Assembly (NCBI RefSeq): GCF_001499905.1
Contig: NZ_LQIS01000034.1
Span: forward strand, 124,001-188,000
Origin: Mycobacterium sp. GA-1285
Lineage (GTDB): Bacteria; Actinomycetota; Actinomycetes; Mycobacteriales; Mycobacteriaceae
DNA: 64,000 bases
Direction of reading: 5' to 3'
Shown here piece by piece: positions 25,071-34,373 of this stretch; the first letter of the stretch is position 1, and the number at the start of each line of letters is the position of its first letter. The notes beneath the pieces are model-generated. The model was not told the origin of the DNA, did no database searches, and saw only the letters and a program-made list of their open reading frames with translations. The position numbers and the translations under genes are program-made.

Positions 25071-26704
25071 CACTGCCCCATGTGCGGATAGTTGTGGTCG
25101 GTCGGCGGCACGAAGTTCTCCTTGATCGAGCGCGCCGACGTCCACCGCAGCAGGTTCAGCGCCGAACCGGCCTTGTCGTTGGTACCCGATGCCCGCGACC
25201 CGCCGAAGGGCTGCTGGCCGACGACTGCGCCGGTCGGCTTGTCGTTGATGTAGAAGTTGCCTGCGGTATGGCGCAGTCGCCGTTCGGCCTGCAGCACGGC
25301 CGAGCGGTCGTCGGCGATGACCGCACCGGTCAACGCGTACTTCGCCCCGGTGTCGACGACGTCGAGAATGCGGTCGTATTCGTCGTCCGGGTAGACATGA
25401 ACCGCCAGGATCGGCCCGAAATACTCGGTGTGGAAGGACTCGTCGGTCGGGTCGTCGGACAGCAGCACGGTCGGGCGGACGAAATAGCCGTCCGTGTCGT
25501 CGTATTCGCCGCCGACGGCGATGGTCACGTGGGCGGTCTTGGCTCTCTCGATCGCGTTGACGTTCTTGGCGAACGCTCGGTCGTCGATCAGCGCACCACC
25601 GAAGTTCGTCAGGTCGGTCACGTCGCCGTAGCGCAGTTCCTCGGTGGCCGAGAGGAAGTCGTCGCCCATCTGCTGCCACACCGAGCGCGCGATGAACGCC
25701 CGCGACGCCGCCGAGCACTTCTGGCCCTGATAGTCGAACGCGCCGCGGATCAGCGCGGTGCGCAACACGTCGGGTCGCGCACTGGCGTGGGCGACGACGA
25801 AGTCCTTGCCGCCCGTCTCGCCCACGAGGCGCGGATAGCCGTGGTAGCGGTCGATGTTGTTGCCCACCTCGCGCCACAGATGCTGGAACGTCGTGGTGGA
25901 CCCGGTGAAGTGAATACCTGCCAGCCGCGGATCGGCCAGCGCCACCTCGGAGACCGCCACGCCGTCCCCGGTGAGCAGGTTGATGACGCCGGGCGGAAGA
26001 CCGGCCTGCTCCAGCAACTGCATGGTGAGATAGGCCGCGAAGGTCTGGGTGGGCGAGGGCTTCCAGATCACGGTGTTGCCCATCAGAGCAGGCGCGGTGG
26101 GCAGGTTACCCGCGATCGCGGTGAAGTTGAACGGCGTGATCGCATAGACGAACCCGTCGAGCGGCCGGTAGTCGGTGCGATTCCAGACCCCGCGCACGCT
26201 CATCGGTTGTTGCGCGAGGATTTGACGCGCGAACGAGACGTTGAACCGCCAGAAGTCGATGAGCTCGCAGGCCGCGTCGATCTCGGCCTGGTACGCCGAC
26301 TTCGACTGACCGAGCATCGTGGCTGCGCAGACCTTTTCGCGCCACGGTCCGGCGAGAAGGTCAGCCGCACGCAGGAAGACCGCGGCGCGTTCGTCGAACG
26401 GGGTGGCCTCCCATTGCGCTTTGGCGGCCGTCGCGGCCTCGATGGCGGCGGCGGCGTCGGCGTGAGTGGCGTTGGTGAGCGTGCCCAGCCGCCCAGAGGG
26501 ATCGGTGTGACGGTGCGGCTGCACGACGTCGATGCGCTCACCGTCGCCCATGCGGTGCCGGCCGCCGATGACGTGTGGCAGGTCGGCGGGGTGGGCGGCG
26601 ACGGACGTCAGTGCCTCAATGAGCCGGGTGCGGTCACCCGAGCCGGGCGCGTAATCGTGGACCGGCTCGTTGGCCGGAAGGGGCACGTCGGTGATGGCAT
26701 CCAT
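25070..26704 (-). CDS. pruA: L-glutamate gamma-semialdehyde dehydrogenase
   Basis: 544 residues (Rv1187 is 543, from memory). Oxidises the product of proline dehydrogenase to glutamate using NAD. Motifs: ITPFNFTAIAGNLPTAPAL (cofactor binding) near residue 190, FTGSTTTF, LVGETGGKDFVV (general base Glu) near 290, and GQKCSAASRAF with the catalytic Cys near 325. First gene of the pruA-pruB unit, coupled by a 1-nt stop/start overlap. Divergent from the regulator gene across 93 bp. Confidence 0.97.
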   Translation of the reverse strand: MDAITDVPLPANEPVHDYAPGSGDRTRLIEALTSVAAHPADLPHVIGGRHRMGDGERIDVVQPHRHTDPSGRLGTLTNATHADAAAAIEAATAAKAQWEATPFDERAAVFLRAADLLAGPWREKVCAATMLGQSKSAYQAEIDAACELIDFWRFNVSFARQILAQQPMSVRGVWNRTDYRPLDGFVYAITPFNFTAIAGNLPTAPALMGNTVIWKPSPTQTFAAYLTMQLLEQAGLPPGVINLLTGDGVAVSEVALADPRLAGIHFTGSTTTFQHLWREVGNNIDRYHGYPRLVGETGGKDFVVAHASARPDVLRTALIRGAFDYQGQKCSAASRAFIARSVWQQMGDDFLSATEELRYGDVTDLTNFGGALIDDRAFAKNVNAIERAKTAHVTIAVGGEYDDTDGYFVRPTVLLSDDPTDESFHTEYFGPILAVHVYPDDEYDRILDVVDTGAKYALTGAVIADDRSAVLQAERRLRHTAGNFYINDKPTGAVVGQQPFGGSRASGTNDKAGSALNLLRWTSARSIKENFVPPTDHNYPHMGQ

Positions 26705-26768
26705 GACGAAATGATGCTCGGCCGGGACACGTGATCCGATGGCCGATCCGACAATGCCGTCGGCGATC

Positions 26769-26774
26769 TATAGT
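26769..26774 (+). promoter_or_regulatory. -10 element of the PucR-type regulator gene
   Basis: TATAGT, a near-consensus -10. The gene's ATG at 26798 has AAGGGG a few nt upstream, so this transcript has a short leader. No convincing -35 was found. Confidence 0.5.
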
Positions 26775-26797
26775 CGAATCAGACAAAGGGGCGTCCG

Positions 26798-28372
26798 ATG
26801 GAGTCACGAACCGCCGGCCTCGGGCTCGGCCGACTGCTGCTGGCGCTGGACCGAACCATGGTGACGCTGGTGGACGCGCCGCGCGGGCTGGACATGCCCG
26901 TCGCCTCGGTCGCGCTGGTCGACGCCGACGATGTCCGGCTGGGTCTGGCCGTCGGGCCCGGTTCCGCGGACCTGTTCTTCCTGCTCGGGGTCGACGACGT
27001 GGACGCGGTGCGATGGCTCGAGCGGCAGTTCGAGGGCACCGGCCGCGCGCCCGCGGCGATCTTCGTCAAGGAACCGTCGCCGGCCGCGGTCGAGCGGGCG
27101 GTCGCCCTCGGCACCGCGGTGGTGGCCGTCGAACCTCAGGCCCGGTGGGAGTCTCTGTACAAGTTGGTGAACCACGCGTTCGACCATCACGGTGACCATT
27201 CCGATCCGCACCACGATCCGGGCACCGATCTGTTCGGGCTGGCCCAGTCGATGGCCGATCGCACCCGCGGCATGATCAGCATCGAGGATGAGGCTTCGCA
27301 CGTGCTGGCGTATTCGGCATCCAGCTTCGAGGCCGACGAGTTACGCCGGTTGACCATCCTCGGTCGCGCCGGCCCGCCCGAGCACCTGGCCTGGATCGCG
27401 CAGTGGGGAATCTTCGACGCCCTGCGTTCGAGCGCTGATGTCGTGCGCGTCGCGGAACGACCGGAGCTGGGGCTGCGACCACGCCTGGCTGTCGGCATCC
27501 ACCTACCGCTCGCGGATGCCGACCGGTTCGCCGGAACCATTTGGCTGCAACAGGGTTCGGCTCCGCTGGCCGACGATGCCGAGGAGGTGTTGCGCGGCGG
27601 CGCGGTATTGGCGGCCCGGATCATGTCGCGGTTGACGGCATCGCCGTCCACTCACACCAGACAGGTTCGAGAACTGCTCGGTCTGTCCGGTGACACCGTC
27701 GATATCGCCGCCGTCGCAGGGGAACTCGGTATCCAATCCGACGGTCGGGTCGGGCTCGTCGGGTTCGTCGAGTCCGAGGGCACCACTCCGGCAAGCGTGA
27801 TCGCCCTCAGCGCCAGTGCCTTTCGGCCCGACGCACAGGTCGCATCGAGTAGTGGGCGGGTTTATGTGCTGCTGCCGAAGATCGGTGCGCCGTCATCGGT
27901 GATGTCCTGGGTGCGCGGTGTCGTCGCGACGCTGGACCGCGAACTGGGACTGTCACTGCGGGCGGTCGTCGCGGCCCCGCTGGCCGGGCTGGCGGCAGCT
28001 GCGAACGCGCGCACCGAGGTGGACCGGGTCTTCGACAGCGCGCTGCGGCATCCCGGCGCGATCGGGCGTGTCGTGTCGCTCGACGACGCGCGCACCACCG
28101 TGCTCCTCGACGAGATCGTGTCGCGGGTCGGCCCGCGCCTCGTCGACCCACGAATTCGTCAACTGCGCGAACAAGACCCGGTGCTCGCCGAGACCCTTGC
28201 GGCCTATCTCGACGGGTTCGGCGACATCGCCGCGGTCGCCCAACGGCTGCACGTGCATCCGAACACGGTGCGCTACCGCATCCGTCGTATCGAGAAGCTG
28301 TTGCCGGCGTCGCTGAACGATCCCGACGACCGGCTGGTGCTCGCGCTCGGCTTACGCGCGACGGAAACCTAG
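26798..28372 (+). CDS. pruC: PucR-family transcriptional activator of proline use
   Basis: 524 residues. An N-terminal PucR-like sensor part and a middle GGDEF-like region are followed by the C-terminal PucR helix-turn-helix: LAAYLDGFGDIAAVAQRLHV then HPNTVRYRIRRIEKLL at residues ~465-510. Corresponds to Rv1186c. In mycobacteria the regulator divergent from pruAB activates it in response to proline (recalled as PruC). ATG at 26798 with AAGGGG Shine-Dalgarno. Its 3' end overlaps the convergent aminotransferase gene by 4 bp. Confidence 0.88.
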   Translation: MESRTAGLGLGRLLLALDRTMVTLVDAPRGLDMPVASVALVDADDVRLGLAVGPGSADLFFLLGVDDVDAVRWLERQFEGTGRAPAAIFVKEPSPAAVERAVALGTAVVAVEPQARWESLYKLVNHAFDHHGDHSDPHHDPGTDLFGLAQSMADRTRGMISIEDEASHVLAYSASSFEADELRRLTILGRAGPPEHLAWIAQWGIFDALRSSADVVRVAERPELGLRPRLAVGIHLPLADADRFAGTIWLQQGSAPLADDAEEVLRGGAVLAARIMSRLTASPSTHTRQVRELLGLSGDTVDIAAVAGELGIQSDGRVGLVGFVESEGTTPASVIALSASAFRPDAQVASSSGRVYVLLPKIGAPSSVMSWVRGVVATLDRELGLSLRAVVAAPLAGLAAAANARTEVDRVFDSALRHPGAIGRVVSLDDARTTVLLDEIVSRVGPRLVDPRIRQLREQDPVLAETLAAYLDGFGDIAAVAQRLHVHPNTVRYRIRRIEKLLPASLNDPDDRLVLALGLRATET

Positions 28373-29412
28373 GCCGTCAGGCGCTGGGCGGCCGCGGCTA
28401 TCCGTTCGTCGGTCGCGGTCAACGCGATCCGCACATGTTTGGTACCACGGGCGCCGTAGAACTCGCCGGGCGCGACGAGGATGCCGAGCTGTGCGAGCCA
28501 GGCGGCGGTGTCGCGGCAAGGCTCACCGCGCGTGGCCCACAGGTACAACCCGGCCTCGGAGTCCTCGACGGTCAACCCGGCCGAACGCACGGCGGGCAGC
28601 AGGATCTCGCGCCGTCTTCCATAGCGGGCCCGCTGCTCGCGTTCGTGCTCGTCGTCGTCGAGCGCGGCGACCATCGCACCCTGCACCGGCGAGGGGACCA
28701 TCATGCCCGCATGCTTGCGGACGGCCAGCAGCTCTCCAACGACGCTGCGGTCGCCGGCGACGAAACCGGCCCGGTATCCGGCCAGCGACGACGTCTTCGA
28801 CAGCGAATGCACGGCCAGCAACCCGGTGTGGTCGCCGTCGCAGACCGACGGATGCAGCACCGACACCGGTTGGGCGTCCCAGCCCAGCCCGAGGTAGCAC
28901 TCGTCGGAGGCGACCAGGACACCGCGCTCGCGGGCCCAACCGACCACCTTGCGTAGGTGGTCGACGCCGAGCACCTTGCCAGTTGGGTTGCTCGGCGAGT
29001 TCAGGTACACCAGGGCAGGGTTCTGCGGACCGAGTTGTGTCAGGGAATCGGCCCGCACGATCTGTGCGCCGGCCAGCCGCGCCCCGACGTCGTACGTGGG
29101 ATACGCCAACTCGGGCGCCACCACAGCGTCGCCGGGACCCAACCCCAACAACGTCGGCAACCAGGCGATCAGCTCTTTGGTTCCGATCGCCGGCAGCACG
29201 GCGTCGGCCGAAAGACCCGTGATGCCGTAACGCCGCGCCAGCGCGTTCACGGCGGCCTCGCGCAGCGCGGGGGTGCCGGCGGTGGTCGGATAGCCGGGCG
29301 AGGCGCTGGCCGCGGCGAGCGCCTCACGGATGATCGGCGCCACCGGGTCCACCGGGGTTCCGACGGACAGGTCGACGATGCCGTCCGGGTGCGCGCGAGC
29401 CCGCGCCGTCAC
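28369..29412 (-). CDS. PLP-dependent aminotransferase (class I/II, Rv1178-like)
   Basis: 347 residues from the first canonical start. Fold-type I motifs: LNSPSNPTGKVLG near residue 135, SDECYLGLGWD near 165, HSLSKTSSLAGYRAGFV with the PLP lysine near 200, and a C-terminal RIALTATDERI. Often annotated as succinyl-DAP aminotransferase-like, but the substrate is unproven. Reading upstream of the GTG at 29412 continues a conserved-looking N-terminus (RSASLPAFPWDTLAD) with no ATG/GTG/TTG before the stop at 29530, so the true start is probably non-standard (a CTG at 29526 overlaps the fdxC stop). Downstream of fdxC on the same strand. Confidence 0.85.
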   Translation of the reverse strand: MTARARAHPDGIVDLSVGTPVDPVAPIIREALAAASASPGYPTTAGTPALREAAVNALARRYGITGLSADAVLPAIGTKELIAWLPTLLGLGPGDAVVAPELAYPTYDVGARLAGAQIVRADSLTQLGPQNPALVYLNSPSNPTGKVLGVDHLRKVVGWARERGVLVASDECYLGLGWDAQPVSVLHPSVCDGDHTGLLAVHSLSKTSSLAGYRAGFVAGDRSVVGELLAVRKHAGMMVPSPVQGAMVAALDDDEHEREQRARYGRRREILLPAVRSAGLTVEDSEAGLYLWATRGEPCRDTAAWLAQLGILVAPGEFYGARGTKHVRIALTATDERIAAAAQRLTA

Positions 29413-29522
29413 GTCGGCCAGGGTGTCCCAGGGGAACGCGGGCAGCGACGCGCTACGGGGCTGTCGCGCGGCTCCGTTGCGCTGTGCGGACGACTGCTTA
29501 CTGCGCCCTGCGTGAGCCGTTA

Positions 29523-29846
29523 TCAGTCCTCACCTTGCGGCGGCATGCTCTTGACCGGCTCCGGGTCGTTGTCGGTCTGGCCCACCTTCGACGCGCCACC
29601 GGGCGAACCCAGTTCGTTGAAGAAGTCGGCGTTGGTCTGCGTGTAGCTACTCCACTGATCGGGCACGTCGTCTTCGTAGTAGATGGCCTCGACGGGGCAC
29701 ACCGGTTCGCAGGCACCGCAGTCGACGCACTCATCCGGGTGGATGTAGAGCATGCGAGCGCCCTCGTAGATGCAGTCGACTGGGCATTCCTCGATACACG
29801 CCTTGTCTTTGATGTCGACACAAGGCTCGGCAATGACGTACGTCAC
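29523..29846 (-). CDS. fdxC: Ferredoxin FdxC (7Fe type)
   Basis: 107 residues (Rv1177 is 108, from memory). The N-terminus binds clusters through CVDIKDKACIEECPVDC and CVDCGACEPVCP, the 3Fe-4S/4Fe-4S cysteine sets of actinobacterial FdxC/FdxA. The acidic tail (DNDPEPVKSMPPQGED) is typical. Low-potential electron carrier, probably for cytochrome P450s and other redox enzymes. GTG start at 29846 with GGAG 5 nt upstream; the longer frame adds residues without conservation. It precedes the aminotransferase gene. Confidence 0.95.
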   Translation of the reverse strand: MTYVIAEPCVDIKDKACIEECPVDCIYEGARMLYIHPDECVDCGACEPVCPVEAIYYEDDVPDQWSSYTQTNADFFNELGSPGGASKVGQTDNDPEPVKSMPPQGED

Positions 29847-29969
29847 CGTGTTCTCCTCAAGGTCTCCTCGATCTCCTGTCCGGTGGGCTGCCGTACGGGG
29901 TGGGCATCCAAGCTCGGCGCAAGTATCCGTGGTCGATACCTGGACGATCGTCTCAGTGTGCCCTAACTT

Positions 29970-30000
29970 CACACGCAACCCGGGTTAGGGGTTGCGTGTG
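29970..30000. repeat. 12-bp perfect inverted repeat upstream of fdxC
   Basis: CACACGCAACCC (29970-29981) and GGGTTGCGTGTG (29989-30000) around a 7-nt loop. It lies about 120 bp upstream of fdxC and 155 bp upstream of the divergent DUF1353 gene, so a regulator site is more likely than a terminator. The rest of the 29847-30155 gap shows nothing clear except the possible -10 at 30144. Confidence 0.65.
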
Positions 30001-30143
30001 GTTACTGATACTAAACGTTGCACATACAGCTGCCTAGCAGACACCCCTCACCCGCCACTCACCTCTCGCGACGGCGCGTGTTTGTTGCCGAAACGCCGCC
30101 GTTCAGCAGCCCTTTGCGCACGCTCGCTGCGCCTCGGCCTTGC

Positions 30144-30149
30144 TATACC
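30144..30149 (+). promoter_or_regulatory. Possible -10 element of the DUF1353 gene
   Basis: TATACC preceded by TGC (extended -10 form) and followed by TGCGAG (6 nt) and the ATG at 30156. It lacks the terminal T of TAnnnT, so it is a weaker case than the other leaderless candidates. Confidence 0.35.
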
Positions 30150-30155
30150 TGCGAG

Positions 30156-30767
30156 ATGGAACGTTGCGTCCCGCCGGCCGACAAGACGGCCGTCCTCCAT
30201 GTCCGCCAGCTGACCGCGCCGGAACTCGACGCCGTACGCGCCGCCAAGAGGTATTTCAAGGAGAGTGCGTGGGACGAATGGCGCACCACGCAGCCGCTCG
30301 GCTTCGAGGGACCGAACAAGCAGTTCGAGGTCGGGCCCGATTTCGCGACCGACCTGGTGTCGGTGCCGGGCGTGGTCGCCTGGTTCGTGCCTCGCGCCGG
30401 ACGCTATGCGCGTGCGGCCGTCCTGCACGACTACCTGTGGCGCTTTCCCGAGCGCACGGGGTGCGACCGCCGGACCGCCGACTATCGCTTTCGCCTCCAG
30501 ATGCAGCGCGACGGCGTGAGCCTGCTGCGGCGCTGGATCATCTGGGCGACGGTGCGACTGTCCGCGATTGTGCAGGGCAAAGGAGGTGCCGGATGGTGGA
30601 AGGACGTGCCGGGCGCAGTGCTTCTGGTGCTGCTCGTCGCGGCGCCGATCGTCGTTTTGCCCGCCCTTGCGATCCTGGTCTCGACGGTGGTGTTCTGGCT
30701 TCTCGAGTCGGCCGTCGCGGTGGTGGTGCCCGACGAGACACCACCACCGCTGCAGCTCAAGACCTGA
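30156..30767 (+). CDS. DUF1353 domain protein with C-terminal membrane segments
   Basis: 203 residues. The first ~120 carry the DUF1353 pattern: FEVGPDFATDLVSVPGVVAW then YARAAVLHDYLW. DUF1353 is common in phage and bacterial proteins and has no established activity. Two hydrophobic segments follow (about 155-195). The ATG at 30156 is preferred to the longer frame from 30018, which lies in the promoter region. Convergent with the YceI gene 4 bp away. A phage origin is possible, but no other phage gene is near. Confidence 0.75.
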   Translation: MERCVPPADKTAVLHVRQLTAPELDAVRAAKRYFKESAWDEWRTTQPLGFEGPNKQFEVGPDFATDLVSVPGVVAWFVPRAGRYARAAVLHDYLWRFPERTGCDRRTADYRFRLQMQRDGVSLLRRWIIWATVRLSAIVQGKGGAGWWKDVPGAVLLVLLVAAPIVVLPALAILVSTVVFWLLESAVAVVVPDETPPPLQLKT

Positions 30768-30771
30768 CGGG

Positions 30772-31320
30772 TCAGGCCTGCTTGAGCGCCTCGATTTCGA
30801 GAGTGATGGTGACCTTGTCGCCGACGACGGCGCCGCCGGTCTCGAGCGGCATGTCGATGTCGATGCCGAAGTCTCTACGGTTCAACACAACCGAGGCCTC
30901 GAAGCCCGCGACCTCGCCCTGTCCCATACCGGGGTTGACGCCGTTGAACTCGACTTCGAGGGTGATCGGTTTGGTGACGCCCTTGAGTGTGAAGTCGCCG
31001 TCCACGAGATAGGTGTCGCCGCTGGGCCGCACACCGGTCGAGGTGAAGGTGGCGATCGGATGCTTTTCGGTGTCGAAGAAGTCGGCCGACTTGAGGTGGC
31101 CGTCGCGTTGCTCGTTACGGGTGTTGACGGAGTCGACCTTGATTTCGGCGGTGACCGAGGGGGTGCCGTCCTCGGCGACGGTGATCGCACCGTTGACGTC
31201 GTCGAACGTGCCCCGCACCTTGCTCACCATCATGTGGCGTACGGAGAACCCGACGGTCGAGTGCGCGGGGTCGATGGTCCAGGTGCCGACGGAAAGGGGG
31301 GTCGTAACAGCGGTGGTCAT
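30772..31320 (-). CDS. YceI-family lipid-binding protein
   Basis: 182 residues. Clear YceI pattern: WTIDPAHSTVGFSVRHMMVSKVRG in outline at residues 14-36, DGHLKSADFFDTEKHPIATF near 95-115, and TLKGVTKPITLEVEFNG near 130. The family forms a lipocalin-like barrel that binds isoprenoid or fatty amides. There is no signal peptide, so it is predicted cytosolic, as in many actinobacteria. Shine-Dalgarno AGGAGA lies upstream of the ATG. Confidence 0.92.
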   Translation of the reverse strand: MTTAVTTPLSVGTWTIDPAHSTVGFSVRHMMVSKVRGTFDDVNGAITVAEDGTPSVTAEIKVDSVNTRNEQRDGHLKSADFFDTEKHPIATFTSTGVRPSGDTYLVDGDFTLKGVTKPITLEVEFNGVNPGMGQGEVAGFEASVVLNRRDFGIDIDMPLETGGAVVGDKVTITLEIEALKQA

Positions 31321-31497
31321 GCTCGCTTCTCCTTCGTTTCGATTGTCTGACTTGGTCTGTCCTGGTGCCGTCCGATACCGGCGGCACTCCCTTATGTAAA
31401 CGGACTACGGTCCGCATTTGTTCCCCGCCGCGTCGCCAAGGGCCGCGAGCGACCGTCAAATGCCACGGAAACACGGCGTGTCGGCGATCAGACGCGG

Positions 31498-31577
31498 TCG
31501 CTCGCGGGAAAGGAGCACGCAAGCACGCGCGCTCGCGCGGGAAAGGACCACACAAGCACGCGCGCTCGCGGTAGAAG
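31498..31577. repeat. Tandem ~32-bp repeat (two copies and a partial third)
   Basis: Units of the form CGCTCGCGGGAAAGGA..CACGCAAGCACGC begin near 31498 and 31530, with a partial third (GCGCTCGCGGTAGAAGG) near 31562. The repeat lies between the fbiC stop (31582) and the YceI promoter region. The rest of the 31321-31581 gap shows no gene. Confidence 0.7.
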
Positions 31578-31581
31578 GGGC

Positions 31582-34161
31582 TTAGGCGGCGAGGGGGGCG
31601 TACGTCGTCGAACGCTGACGCGCCGGGCGGCCGATGCCCTCGGCGATCGAGACCAGTTCCTCGACCGTCTTGTAGGAGCCGAACTCCGAACCGGCCATCC
31701 GCGAGATCGTCTCCTCCATCAGCGTGCCGCCGAGGTCGTTGGCGCCGCCGTTGAGCATCACCTGAGTGCGCTCGACGCCGAGCTTGACCCAGCTGGTCTG
31801 GATGTTGGAGATCCGGCCGTGCAACATGATCCGCGCGAGTGCGTGCACGGCGCGGTTGTCGCGGTGCGTCGGGCCCGGCCGCGCGCCGCCTGCCAGGTAC
31901 AGCGGCGAACTCTGATGCACGAACGGCAGGGGGACGAACTCCGTGAAACCGCCTGTCTGGTCCTGGATTTCGCGCAACACCCGCAGGTGGCCGACCCAGT
32001 GGCGCGGCTGGTCGACGTGGCCGTACATCATCGTCGAGCTGGACCGCAACCCGACCTCGTGGGCGGTCGTCACGACCTCGATCCACATCGAGGTCGGCAG
32101 CTTCCCCTTCGTCAGCACCCAACGCACTTCGTCGTCGAGAATCTCGGCCGCCGTGCCCGGGATGCTGCCGAGCCCCGCCTCACGCAACGACGTCAGCCAT
32201 TCGCGGATCGACAGGCCGCTGCGGGTGACGCCGTTGGCGATCTCCATCGGCGAGAACGCGTGTACGTGCATCGACGGGACCCGCTTCTTCACCGCGCGCA
32301 CCAGGTCGGCGTAGCCGGTGACGGGGAGTTCGGGGTCGATGCCGCCCTGCATGCACACCTCGGTGGCGCCCGCGACGTGCGCCTCCCACGCCCGGTCGGC
32401 GACCTCGTCGACCGACAGCGAGTACGCGTCGGCGTCACCTTTGCGCTGCGCGAAGGCGCAGAACCGGCAGCCGGTGTAGCAGATGTTGGTGAAGTTGATG
32501 TTGCGGTTGACGACGAACGTGACGTCGTCACCGACGGCGTCGCAGCGCAGCGAATCGGCAAGCGCGGCAACGGCATCCAACGCGGGTCCGTCGGCGCACG
32601 CCAGCGCCAGGTACTCGTCGTCCGAGAGCCCGGCCGGATCGCGTTCGGCGGTGCGCAAGGCGGTAAGCACGTCGGTGTCGATGCGTTCGGGCGCCCTGGC
32701 CGCCAGCTCGGAGATCTTCTCGCGGATCGACTCCCAGTCGCCGAACGCGCTGTCGAGGTCGCTGCGGGTCTCGGTCAGCCGGCCGGTGGCGTCGATCGCC
32801 GAATGAAGGTCGGTGCGGCCCAACGACTCCGACGCCTCGTCGGGCTCCTGCCACGGCCGGCCAGTCGGGTTGACGTCCAGGGCGAGGCCGGTGTCGGGGT
32901 CGGCCAGCGCGTCGACGTGCCCCCGCACCCGCGGATCGATCCACGCCGCGCCCGCTTGTACGTACTGCGGCTGCGCGGTGAGACGCTGCACCAGGTCGTA
33001 TCCGGCGTCGGCGGTCACCGCGGCCAACTCGTCGAGCGCCGGCCACGGACGTTCGGGGTTGACATGGTCGGGGGTCAGCGGCGAGACGCCGCCCCAGTCG
33101 TCGACCCCCGCGGCCACCAAAGCCAGACACTCATTACGCGACACCAGGTTCGGCGGCGCCTGGACCCGCATCTTGGGTCCCATCACCAGCCGGGTGACCG
33201 CGATGGTCGCCAGGAAATCCTCGAAGTCCGCGTCCGGCGATGAGGCCATCGCGGTGTGGTCCTTGGCCCGGAAGTTCTGCACGATCACTTCCTGAAGATG
33301 CCCGAACTCCTTGTGCGACCGGCGAATCGCGTGAATGGTCTCGGCCCGCTCGACAAGCGTCTCCCCGATTCCGACGAGCAGGCCCGTGGTGAACGGGATC
33401 GACAGCCGACCCGCGTCGGCCAAGGTCCGCAACCGGACGTCGGGATCCTTGTCCGGGCTGCCGTAGTGCGCGGCGCCGCGCGTCTCGAACAGCCGGCGCG
33501 ACGTGGTCTCGAGCATCATGCCCATCGACGGTGCGACCGGCTTGAGCCGGGACAGCTCCGACCAGCTCATCACGCCCGGGTTCAGGTGCGGCAGCAGCCC
33601 GGTATCCTCGAGGACGCGGATCGCCATGGCGCGCACGTAATCGAGCGTCGAGTCGTAGCCACGTTCGTCGAGCCACTGACGGGCCTCGTCCCAGCGGGTC
33701 TCGGGGCGGTCACCGAGCGTGAACAAAGCTTCCTTGCAACCCAATTGCGCACCGCGGCGCGCGACGTCGAGGATCTCGTCGGGCTCCATGTACATGCCCT
33801 TGCCTTGCGCACGCAGCCGGCCCGGAACGTTGACGAATGTGCAGTAGTGGCAGGTGTCGCGGCACAGGTGCGTGACGGGGATGAACACTTTGCGCGAGTA
33901 GCTGACCGGAAGCCGTCCCGAGGCTCCGCGCCGCACTGCCGCCTCGAGTCCGGCGTCGCGCACCCGCGACGCGCTGGCGCACAGGTCGGCGAGGTCGTCG
34001 CCGCGGGCGGTCATCGCGATCGCGGCTTCGTCGACGTTGAGCGCCACCCCATCACGTGCGCGTCGCAGCGCCCGCCGCAGTGCCGCAGGACTGGGGTGAT
34101 CGGGCTTCGGTGGTACCACCGGGTTGGGCAGATCGGCGCCGTGCTGGGGGTTCAGAGCCAC
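31582..34161 (-). CDS. fbiC: FO synthase (bifunctional radical-SAM, CofG-CofH fusion)
   Basis: 859 residues from the GTG at 34161 (Rv1173 is 856). Makes FO, the deazaflavin core of coenzyme F420, from tyrosine and a ribityl-uracil. Two radical-SAM domains each show CxxxCxxC: CRDTCHYC near residue 80 (CofG half) and CYTGCRFC near 565 (CofH half), with later motifs such as CMQGGIDPELPVTGY. The start was picked because its distance to the conserved VVPP matches M. tuberculosis; a longer frame reaches 34239. F420 supports the nearby Rv1155-like oxidoreductase among others. Confidence 0.96.
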   Translation of the reverse strand: MALNPQHGADLPNPVVPPKPDHPSPAALRRALRRARDGVALNVDEAAIAMTARGDDLADLCASASRVRDAGLEAAVRRGASGRLPVSYSRKVFIPVTHLCRDTCHYCTFVNVPGRLRAQGKGMYMEPDEILDVARRGAQLGCKEALFTLGDRPETRWDEARQWLDERGYDSTLDYVRAMAIRVLEDTGLLPHLNPGVMSWSELSRLKPVAPSMGMMLETTSRRLFETRGAAHYGSPDKDPDVRLRTLADAGRLSIPFTTGLLVGIGETLVERAETIHAIRRSHKEFGHLQEVIVQNFRAKDHTAMASSPDADFEDFLATIAVTRLVMGPKMRVQAPPNLVSRNECLALVAAGVDDWGGVSPLTPDHVNPERPWPALDELAAVTADAGYDLVQRLTAQPQYVQAGAAWIDPRVRGHVDALADPDTGLALDVNPTGRPWQEPDEASESLGRTDLHSAIDATGRLTETRSDLDSAFGDWESIREKISELAARAPERIDTDVLTALRTAERDPAGLSDDEYLALACADGPALDAVAALADSLRCDAVGDDVTFVVNRNINFTNICYTGCRFCAFAQRKGDADAYSLSVDEVADRAWEAHVAGATEVCMQGGIDPELPVTGYADLVRAVKKRVPSMHVHAFSPMEIANGVTRSGLSIREWLTSLREAGLGSIPGTAAEILDDEVRWVLTKGKLPTSMWIEVVTTAHEVGLRSSSTMMYGHVDQPRHWVGHLRVLREIQDQTGGFTEFVPLPFVHQSSPLYLAGGARPGPTHRDNRAVHALARIMLHGRISNIQTSWVKLGVERTQVMLNGGANDLGGTLMEETISRMAGSEFGSYKTVEELVSIAEGIGRPARQRSTTYAPLAA

Positions 34162-34373
34162 TCCCGTATAACCCCGCGCTCGTTGGGGATCATCCGCACG
34201 TCTCACTTTCTGAAACATCGGCGCCTGACATATCGGCAACAGTAGTCCGCAGGGGGTATCAGCGGCACGCTGCCGCCGTGTCGTCGCGTCAGCAAACCCG
34301 AGTCGACATCTTCCTTACGTATGCGCAAATATTGCGATAGTTTGCTACGGGATGGGGGCGATGGGAGGAAGAC

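Noticed and set aside
34162..34169. Leaderless -10 for fbiC (TATACG)
   Set aside because: The hexamer ends only 3 nt before the chosen GTG, which does not fit leaderless spacing; the promoter is left uncalled.
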